The position numbers were made by a program, and so were the translations under genes. The notes beneath the pieces were generated by a model. It was given only the letters and a program-made list of their open reading frames with translations. It did not search any database and was not told the origin of the DNA. This document shows, one piece after another, positions 58,192-64,000 of a stretch of 64,000 nt of DNA. Every line of letters starts with the position of its first letter. Positions within the stretch are counted from its first letter, which is position 1. Origin of the DNA: WHSM01 sp036375165 (lineage in GTDB: Bacteria > Actinomycetota > Actinomycetes > Mycobacteriales > Micromonosporaceae); the NCBI GenBank assembly GCA_036375165.1, contig DASUSI010000035.1, positions 11,399 to 75,398 on the forward strand. The letters run 5' to 3'.

Positions 58192-59643
58192 GTGGCAGCG
58201 GCGGGTCGGGAAGGTGACCGCTCCCTGCAGATTGTGTGGGGTCCATTCGGGGCGCTGCGCGGCCTGCTCGGGCGTCCGCTCGCGTCGTACTACCTGTTGC
58301 TGTCGAGCGTGGCCCTGCTGGTGGCGATCGGGCTGGTGATGGTCTTTTCAGCGACCAGCGTGGAAGCGCTGGGCAGCGAGGGGAACGCGTTCGGGCCGGT
58401 GGCGCAGCAGATCACCTGGGCCGGGCTCGGCCTGGTGCTGTTCTGGGTCGCGCAGCGACTTCCGTTGGGAACCTACCAGGCGGTCGGGTACCCGCTGGTG
58501 GTCGTCAGCTTCCTGCTGTTGGCGCTGCTCGCGCTGTTCCCCGACCATCACCTCGGACCGGCACGCACCATCGAGGGCATCTGGATGGAGATCGGTGGAC
58601 TGCATGTGCAGCCATCCGAACTGTCCAAGGTGGCGTTGGTGCTCTGGGGCGCGCACGTGCTGGTGCGCAAGGGCCGTCACATCGTCCGGTTCGGTGAGCT
58701 CGCGGTCCCGCTGTTTCCGGTGGCGGGCCTACTGCTGATGCTCGTCGGTATCGCCGACCTGGGCACCATGCTGTGCCTGCTGCTGGTCTTTCTCGCGCTG
58801 TTGTACGTCGCCGGGGTGCGGTTCCGGATCTTCGCAGCCATCATGGCGTTCGGGCTCGCCGGAGTCGCGCTGCTGATCGCCGGCAGACCCTACCGGTTGG
58901 TGCGGCTGATGTCGTTCATGACTCCCGGCGCCGACCCCATGAACACCGACTATCAGCCGGTGCAGGGTATGTACGCGATCGCCGCCGGCGGCTGGTTCGG
59001 CGTGGGACTGGGGGAGAGCCGGCAGAAGTGGGGCTACCTGCCGGAGCGTCACAATGACTTCATCTTCGCGATCATCGCGGAGGAGTTGGGTGTGATCGGT
59101 TCCCTGGTGGTGCTGTGCCTGCTCGCCGTGTTCGCCTACTCAGGACTGCGGATCGCCCGCCGGGTCACCGACCCGTACGCTCGGGTGGTCGCCGCCTCGT
59201 GCACCATCTGGCTGGTGGGGCAGGCAGTGATCAACATTGGTGCCGTGGTCGGGTTGCTGCCGGTGACCGGCCTGCCGTTGCCGTTCATCTCCGCTGGTGG
59301 CAGTGCCCTCGTCGTGGCGATGGCGGTGGTCGGCATGCTGGCGTCGTTCGCGAGGGCGGAGCCGGCGGCGGCGCGCGCCCTGTACGCCCGCCCTCCGCAC
59401 AGGTGGGTACGGATACTCTGGGCGCCACTACCACCGAAGCCGGGCACTCGTTCCAGGTCCGTTGGCGAATCCAGGTCCACAGGTGGTTCCAGGCCAGTCG
59501 GCAGCTCACGGTCGGGCAGCCGTTCCAGGTCGGATCGTCGTTCCAGGTCGGATCGTCGCGCCAAGCCGGGAACGGGTCGCGGTTCGGGCGGCCGGACAGC
59601 ACATCAGATGACACTCGGGGAGAGGAGTGGAGGCAGGCGATGA
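58192..59643 (+). CDS. ftsW: Septal glycosyltransferase FtsW with RS-rich C-terminal tail
   Basis: 483-aa SEDS polymerase with about ten membrane helices that polymerises lipid II at the septum with FtsI. Conserved SEDS stretches: LVMVFSATSVEALG, QPSELSKVALVLWGAHVL, NTDYQPVQGMYAIAAGGWFGVGLGESRQKWGYLPERHNDFIFAIIAEELG with the catalytic Asp region, and GLPLPFISAGGSALV. The last ~75 residues are a basic, Arg/Ser-rich tail that includes a tandem RSRSDR repeat. The GTG start at 58192 lacks a good ribosome-binding site and probably relies on re-initiation. The stop overlaps murG (ATGA). Confidence 0.95.
   Translation: MAAAGREGDRSLQIVWGPFGALRGLLGRPLASYYLLLSSVALLVAIGLVMVFSATSVEALGSEGNAFGPVAQQITWAGLGLVLFWVAQRLPLGTYQAVGYPLVVVSFLLLALLALFPDHHLGPARTIEGIWMEIGGLHVQPSELSKVALVLWGAHVLVRKGRHIVRFGELAVPLFPVAGLLLMLVGIADLGTMLCLLLVFLALLYVAGVRFRIFAAIMAFGLAGVALLIAGRPYRLVRLMSFMTPGADPMNTDYQPVQGMYAIAAGGWFGVGLGESRQKWGYLPERHNDFIFAIIAEELGVIGSLVVLCLLAVFAYSGLRIARRVTDPYARVVAASCTIWLVGQAVINIGAVVGLLPVTGLPLPFISAGGSALVVAMAVVGMLASFARAEPAAARALYARPPHRWVRILWAPLPPKPGTRSRSVGESRSTGGSRPVGSSRSGSRSRSDRRSRSDRRAKPGTGRGSGGRTAHQMTLGERSGGRR
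59521..59556 (+). repeat. 18-bp tandem duplication in the ftsW tail
   Basis: CGTTCCAGGTCGGATCGT occurs twice head to tail (59521-59538, 59539-59556), keeping frame and encoding the RSRSDR repeat of the FtsW tail. Related CCAGGTCNNN units occur just upstream (59450-59500), so the tail probably grew by slippage. Confidence 0.75.
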
Positions 59644-60749
59644 GCCGGATCGGTTCGGTGGTGCTGGCGGGTGGCGGTACGGGTGGTCATATCTACCCGT
59701 TACTCGCGTTCGCGGACTGTCTACGCCGGCACGACCCAGATGTCCGGATCACCTGCATCGGGTCGCCACGTGGCCTGGAAAGCGAGCTGATCCCGCCGCA
59801 TGGTTACGCGCTACGGCAGGTGCCGGCGTACCAGTTGCCGCGGGCGGTGAACCTGGACCTGGCGAAGACCCCGATCCGGATGTGGCGCTCGATGCACGCG
59901 GCGAAGGCTGTGCTGGACGAGGTGGCGGCCGACGTCGTGGTCGGTTTCGGGGGCTACGTCGCGGTGCCGGCGTACCTGGGAGCGTGGCGACGCGGCACGC
60001 CGATCGTGATCCACGAGGTGAACGTACCGCCGGGGATCGCCAACCGGCTGGGGATGTGGTTCACCGACCACGTGGCGGTCGGTTTCCCGCACCAGCCGGC
60101 GCAGTCAGCCGTACTGGGCACCGCCCGGGTGGTCGGGGTGCCGTTGCGTCAGGCGATCGCGACCCTGGAGCGGCCGGTACGCCGGGCCGATGCGCGCAAG
60201 CACTTCGACCTCGACCCGGACCTGCCCACCCTGCTGGTGTTCGGCGCCTCCCAGGGTGCTCGTACCATCAACCAGGCCGCCGCGGCCGCGGCACGGGCGG
60301 TGACCGACGCCGGGATCCAGGTACTGCACCTGACCGGCGCCCGCAACGAGCCGGTGCGGATCCCGGACGATCTCAGGGCTCCATACCGGCTCCTCACGTA
60401 CCTCGAGGAGATGGAACTCGGGTACGCCGCCGCCGATCTCGCGCTGTGCCGGTCCGGCGCGATGACCTGCGCCGAGCTGGCGGCGGTGGGGTTGCCAGCG
60501 GTGTACGTGCCGTACCCGCACTCCAACCGGGAGCAGTACCGTAACGCGTTGCCGATGGTGGAGGCAGGCGGCGGCATCCTGGTGGACGACTCCGATCTGA
60601 CCGCCGAGTGGATTGAGGGGACGGTGGTTCCACTGGCAACCGACCAGCAGCGACTCGCCGGGATGTCGGCGGCTGCGGCCGGGTACGGGTGCCGTGACGG
60701 CGATGAGGCGCTGCGCAACTTCGTGCTTGAGGCGGTGGCCGAACGATGA
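59640..60749 (+). CDS. murG: UDP-GlcNAc:lipid I GlcNAc transferase
   Basis: 369-aa GT-B glycosyltransferase at the inner membrane face that converts lipid I to lipid II. Motifs: LAGGGTGGHIYPLLAFAD, VVGFGGYVAVPAYLGAW, IVIHEVNVPPGIANR, VFGASQGARTIN and the donor-binding LCRSGAMTCAELAAVGLPAVYVPYPHSNREQYRNA. The common HEQN form is here HEVN, a small deviation. The ATG at 59640 overlaps the ftsW stop and has GGAGG upstream; its own stop overlaps murC. Confidence 0.95.
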   Translation: MSRIGSVVLAGGGTGGHIYPLLAFADCLRRHDPDVRITCIGSPRGLESELIPPHGYALRQVPAYQLPRAVNLDLAKTPIRMWRSMHAAKAVLDEVAADVVVGFGGYVAVPAYLGAWRRGTPIVIHEVNVPPGIANRLGMWFTDHVAVGFPHQPAQSAVLGTARVVGVPLRQAIATLERPVRRADARKHFDLDPDLPTLLVFGASQGARTINQAAAAAARAVTDAGIQVLHLTGARNEPVRIPDDLRAPYRLLTYLEEMELGYAAADLALCRSGAMTCAELAAVGLPAVYVPYPHSNREQYRNALPMVEAGGGILVDDSDLTAEWIEGTVVPLATDQQRLAGMSAAAAGYGCRDGDEALRNFVLEAVAER

Positions 60750-62179
60750 CCGGGTCAGGGCCGGTCGATTCGGATCTCACCGCTGAAGATTTGGGTCGGA
60801 TGCACCTGATCGGAATCGGCGGTGTCGGGATGAGCGGTCTGGCCCGGCTGCTGATCACCCGTGGCATCCCGACGTCCGGAAGCGAACTGCACGACTGGCC
60901 GAGCCTGACGGTGTTGGCGGAGTTGGGCGGCGTGATCTACCGGGAACACACACCAGGCAACCTCGACGGGGTGGACACCGTTGTCTACTCCACCGCGATC
61001 CCCGCCGATCACATCGAGCTGGTGGAGGCACGCCGCCGAGGGCTGCGGGTGTTGCACCGTTCCGAGGCGCTCGCCGTCGCGATGAACCGCCGCCAGGCAC
61101 TGGCGGTGGCCGGCACTCATGGCAAGACCACGACCACGTCGATGCTCACCCTGGTGCTGGCGGGCGCCGGTCTGGATCCGTCGTACGTGATCGGCGGGGA
61201 GATCTCCGGATCCTCGTCCAGTGCGCACCATGGCACTGGGGAGTACTTCGTGGTGGAGGCCGACGAGAGCGACCGATCGTTTCTGCTGTACCGCCCCTAC
61301 GTGGGAATCGTGACCAACATCGAGGCTGATCACCTCAACACCTACGGCGACCTGGACGGTCTGCAGGACGGGTTCCTGGAGTTCGCACGGCGGATCCGCC
61401 CCGACGGGTTTCTGGTCACCTGCGCCGACGACCCGGGTGCCCGGAAGCTGGCCGGCCGTGCCAAAAACGCCGGAATCAGCACGTTCAGTTACGGTGAGTC
61501 GCCGGATGCCGACCTGTGCCTGTCGCAGGTCGAGAGTGGCGTGTCCGGAGTTCGCTACCGGGCCACGCTGGCCGGAGCGGATTTGGGTGAGTTCTCGCTG
61601 CCGGTGCCGGGTCGGCATCTCGGACTGAACAGCGCCGCGGCGCTGCTCACCGGAGTGAAGTTGGGACTCTCGCCGCAAGCGGTGGCGCGGGCGCTGGTCG
61701 GGTTCCCCGGGGTCCGGCGTCGGTTCGAACTCAAGGGCGTGGCGGATGGGGTGCGAATCTACGACGAATACGCCTACCACCCCACCTCGATGACCATGGC
61801 GTTGCGCACCCTGCGTGAGGTGGCCGGCGACGGTCGGCTGCTGGCGGTGTTCCAGCCGTACCGGGTGTACCGGACCAGGGACATGGAGGCGGAGATCGCC
61901 GACGCGCTGAGCATCGCCGACGTCGCGATCGTCATGGAGGTCTTCGGGCCGGGCGAGCAGCGCCAGCCCGGTGAGGGCGGCGCCTCGCTGGTGCGGGCGG
62001 TGCCGCTGCCGGACGACCGCAAGTCGTTCGTGCCCGACTGGTCCGCGGTGCCCGGCGAGGTGGTGGCCCGGGCCCAGCCCGGGGACGTGGTGGTCACCAT
62101 GGGGGCCCCGCCGATCAGCCTGATGGGTCCTGAGCTGCTGGCCGCTTTGGCGGCACGGGCGCGGTCGTCGGGTTCATGA
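60746..62179 (+). CDS. murC: UDP-MurNAc:L-alanine ligase
   Basis: 477-aa Mur ligase attaching the first stem-peptide residue. MHLIGIGGVGMSGLARLL, the P-loop AVAGTHGKTTTTSMLTLVLA, EADESDRSFLLYRPYVGIVTNIEADHLNTYG, HLGLNSAAALLTG and YDEYAYHPTSMTMALRTLRE are typical. The ATG overlaps the murG stop and the stop overlaps ftsQ (ATGA). Although biochemically first, its gene is late in the cluster, as usual for dcw operons. Confidence 0.96.
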   Translation: MTGSGPVDSDLTAEDLGRMHLIGIGGVGMSGLARLLITRGIPTSGSELHDWPSLTVLAELGGVIYREHTPGNLDGVDTVVYSTAIPADHIELVEARRRGLRVLHRSEALAVAMNRRQALAVAGTHGKTTTTSMLTLVLAGAGLDPSYVIGGEISGSSSSAHHGTGEYFVVEADESDRSFLLYRPYVGIVTNIEADHLNTYGDLDGLQDGFLEFARRIRPDGFLVTCADDPGARKLAGRAKNAGISTFSYGESPDADLCLSQVESGVSGVRYRATLAGADLGEFSLPVPGRHLGLNSAAALLTGVKLGLSPQAVARALVGFPGVRRRFELKGVADGVRIYDEYAYHPTSMTMALRTLREVAGDGRLLAVFQPYRVYRTRDMEAEIADALSIADVAIVMEVFGPGEQRQPGEGGASLVRAVPLPDDRKSFVPDWSAVPGEVVARAQPGDVVVTMGAPPISLMGPELLAALAARARSSGS

Positions 62180-63033
62180 CCGCTGGCGGTCCGAGCAGTT
62201 CCCGAGGACGCGGTCACGCATCTTCAGGGGAGCCTGGGCGCCGCACCGGCACCGATCCTCACCAGCGTGGCGCGACCCGCGAGCGTCGCTGGCGGCTGGT
62301 CCGTGCCGGCCGGGACGCGGTGCCGGCGTCGGTCCGTTCGGCCACCGCGCGGGTCGCCCCGGGCCGACGACGACGCCTGGCGCGGTTGCTCGCGGTTGTC
62401 CTGGCTTTCGCGGTGCTGGGGGGCGGAGGTTGGCTGCTGTACGGCACCACGGTGTTCGCTGTGGCCCGGGTACGGGTGACCGGCACGGAGGTACTCACCA
62501 AAGGTGACGTGCGCACCGTCGCGGGGATCCGGGCGGGTACGCCGTTGGCGCGGCTTGACACCGATGCGGTGGCGAAGCGGGTGTCGGAACTGGCACCGGT
62601 GGCGCGGGTGGCGGTGCGGCGGGAGTGGCCCGACACGTTGGTGATCCTGGTGACCGAACGGGCTCCGTTCGCCGTGGTGCCCTCATCTGGTGGATTTCTC
62701 GTGCTGGACCGCACCGGCGTGGTGTTCGACCGAGCCGTGGACCGCCCCATGGAGTTGCCTCTGGTGGAAGTGGCGAGGCCGGGCCCCCGTGACACGGCGA
62801 CCCGCGACGCGCTTCAGGTGCTGGCGGCACTCACCCCGCAACTGCGGGCGGTGCTGGTCAGGCTCTCCGCTCCGTCGCCTACCCGGATCGCGCTACGGCT
62901 GACCGGTGGCCGCTCGGTGGTATGGGGTGATGCGGAGCACAACGAGAAGAAGGCCCGGGTGGCCACGGTCCTGTTGCGGCATCCGGCGCGGGTCATGGAC
63001 GTGAGCGCACCGGACGTGGTGACGACACGATGA
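62176..63033 (+). CDS. ftsQ: Division protein FtsQ (DivIB)
   Basis: 285-aa bitopic protein of the divisome. A basic cytoplasmic tail of ~67 residues and one membrane helix (~70-90, ARLLAVVLAFAVLGGGGWLLYG) precede the POTRA domain (VARVRVTGTEVLTKGDVRTVAGIRAGTPLARLDTDAVAKRVSELAPVARVAVRREWPDTLVILVTERAP) and the FtsQ beta domain (~165-285). It recruits the FtsL/FtsB-type partners and regulates FtsW-FtsI. The start overlaps murC. The 181-nt gap to ftsZ holds a separate promoter. Confidence 0.93.
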   Translation: MTAGGPSSSRGRGHASSGEPGRRTGTDPHQRGATRERRWRLVRAGRDAVPASVRSATARVAPGRRRRLARLLAVVLAFAVLGGGGWLLYGTTVFAVARVRVTGTEVLTKGDVRTVAGIRAGTPLARLDTDAVAKRVSELAPVARVAVRREWPDTLVILVTERAPFAVVPSSGGFLVLDRTGVVFDRAVDRPMELPLVEVARPGPRDTATRDALQVLAALTPQLRAVLVRLSAPSPTRIALRLTGGRSVVWGDAEHNEKKARVATVLLRHPARVMDVSAPDVVTTR

Positions 63034-63099
63034 TCAGTCCGACACGCCGCCGGGGTCCTTGGTTCGGCCACCCCGGCCGCTTACTGTCCCGGAAAGAGA

Positions 63100-63134
63100 A
63101 GTTGACATAACTATAACCCTCTACCTGAGGGTTA
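63100..63134 (+). promoter_or_regulatory. ftsZ upstream promoter and inverted repeat
   Basis: TTGACA (63100-63105) is followed after 16 bp by TACCTG (63122-63127). A perfect 7-bp inverted repeat, TAACCCT (63112-63118) and AGGGTTA (63128-63134), brackets the candidate -10, and a direct AGGGTT copy follows. This AT-richer segment likely provides ftsZ with its own regulated transcription. The binding factor is unknown. Confidence 0.5.
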
Positions 63135-63214
63135 GGGTTTGCTCATACCGGCGTGTTGACTCGGTGTCGTGCGAATCCGCTACGAAGCTCGACAGGGGGA
63201 AGGCAGGAAGACCG

Positions 63215-64000
63215 ATGACACCTCCGCACAACTACCTCGCGGTCATCAAGGTCGTCGGCATCGGCGGCGGTGGCGTGAACGCGGTCAACCGGATGATCGA
63301 GGTTGGCCTCAAGGGCGTCGAGTTCATCGCGATCAACACCGATGCCCAGGCGCTGCTGATGAGCGACGCCGACGTCAAGCTCGACGTCGGCCGCGAGCTG
63401 ACGCGGGGGCTGGGCGCGGGGGCCAACCCGGACGTCGGCAAGAACGCCGCCGAGGATCACCGCGACGAGATCGAGGAGGTGCTCAAGGGCGCCGACATGG
63501 TCTTCGTGACCTGCGGCGAGGGCGGCGGCACCGGCACCGGCGGCGCGCCCGTGGTGGCCAACATCGCCCGCAAGCTCGGCGCGCTGACCATCGGCGTGGT
63601 GACCCGGCCGTTCTCGTTCGAGGGCAAGCGGCGTCAGGTGCAGGCCGAGGCCGGCATCGACGAGCTGCGCAACCAGTGCGACACGCTGATCGTCATCCCG
63701 AACGACCGGCTGCTCGCCCTGGGCGACCGCGGGATCAGCATGATGGACGCGTTCCGTCAGGCCGACCAGGTGCTGCTCTCCGGTGTGCAGGGCATCACCG
63801 ACCTGATCACCACGCCGGGTCTGATCAACCTGGACTTCGCCGACGTGAAGAGCGTGATGAGCGGCGCCGGCAGCGCGCTCATGGGCATCGGTGGCGCGCG
63901 CGGGGAGAACCGGGCGATCGAGGCGGCCGAGCGGGCCATCTCGAGCCCGCTGCTCGAGCAGAGCATGGACGGCGCCCGCGGCGTGCTGCTCTCTATCGCC
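63215..64000 (+). CDS. ftsZ: Cell division GTPase FtsZ, N-terminal part (cut by window edge)
   Basis: 262 codons are present; the gene runs off the right edge. The tubulin-like GTPase forms the Z-ring. Visible features: NYLAVIKVVGIGGGGVNAVNRMIE, INTDAQALLMSDADVKLDVG, the G-box signature GEGGGTGTGGAPVVANIARK, VTRPFSFEGKRR, DELRNQCDTLIVIPNDRLL and the T7-loop region DVKSVMSGAGSALMGIGGARG. The ATG at 63215 follows AGGAAG. All catalytic positions seen so far are normal. Confidence 0.97.
   Translation, partial: MTPPHNYLAVIKVVGIGGGGVNAVNRMIEVGLKGVEFIAINTDAQALLMSDADVKLDVGRELTRGLGAGANPDVGKNAAEDHRDEIEEVLKGADMVFVTCGEGGGTGTGGAPVVANIARKLGALTIGVVTRPFSFEGKRRQVQAEAGIDELRNQCDTLIVIPNDRLLALGDRGISMMDAFRQADQVLLSGVQGITDLITTPGLINLDFADVKSVMSGAGSALMGIGGARGENRAIEAAERAISSPLLEQSMDGARGVLLSIA

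Overview
This 64-kb window is chromosomal DNA from a high-GC actinobacterium. The evidence is about 70% G+C by eye, frequent GTG starts, translational coupling through ATGA and GTGA overlaps, and RNase AS, PASTA-kinase, Rv2175c-like and DUF3040 genes. A Micromonosporales-type organism is my inference; the sequence excludes Corynebacteriales no more than loosely. The backbone follows the Mycobacterium tuberculosis region Rv2182c to Rv2150c: acyltransferase, RNase AS, class II DAHP synthase, PknL-like kinase, Rv2175c-like regulator, idsA2-like prenyl synthase, metF-like reductase, acetyltransferase, DUF3040 protein, then mraZ through ftsZ. Blocks absent from that backbone are inserted between these genes. 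No tRNA, rRNA, insertion sequence, phage or CRISPR array was seen.

Left part (1-13 kb). This holds mostly housekeeping metabolism: plsC, a Crp/Fnr regulator, a coupled DUF1028-glpK pair, RNase AS, a phosphofructokinase whose key residues point to pyrophosphate as donor, a secreted subtilase with a C-terminal mannose-lectin domain, proC, DAHP synthase and threonine aldolase. A MerR/B12-type regulator with a changed light-sensing residue then faces an ECF sigma-factor gene.

Cell-surface part (13.6-20.5 kb). Two tandem copies of a DUF4397 surface protein plus class F sortase module follow the sigma factor. The first protein carries an LADTG sorting motif and the second LADPG. Next come the PASTA kinase, two unrecognised membrane proteins and the Rv2175c-like DNA-binding protein.

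Middle part (21-41 kb). Prenyl synthase, metF, a SIMPL protein, a degenerate CDP-alcohol phosphatidyltransferase homologue and an acetyltransferase lead to an SOS mutagenesis cassette (HEPN protein, imuA, imuB, dnaE2). A perfect LexA box and a long 5' leader with a 16-bp hairpin lie in front of the cassette. Methyltransferase, phosphodiesterase, dinB and DUF3040 genes follow, then a minus-strand MoxR-DUF58-transglutaminase operon.

Right part (41-64 kb). leuS is preceded by an 11-residue leader peptide with three consecutive Leu codons, a hairpin and a classical T-run terminator, which is a probable attenuator. ArsC-like, DUF1206, lipid kinase and aldehyde dehydrogenase genes lead into the dcw cluster: mraZ (promoter covered by three MraZ boxes), rsmH, ftsL, ftsI, murE, murF, mraY, murD, ftsW, murG, murC, ftsQ and the start of ftsZ. 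These genes make peptidoglycan precursors (the DNPR motif of MurE indicates meso-diaminopimelate) and the division machinery.

A recurring trait is the leaderless start. At least ten genes have no Shine-Dalgarno sequence but carry a TANNNT hexamer 6-8 nt before the start codon, which helped decide several starts.
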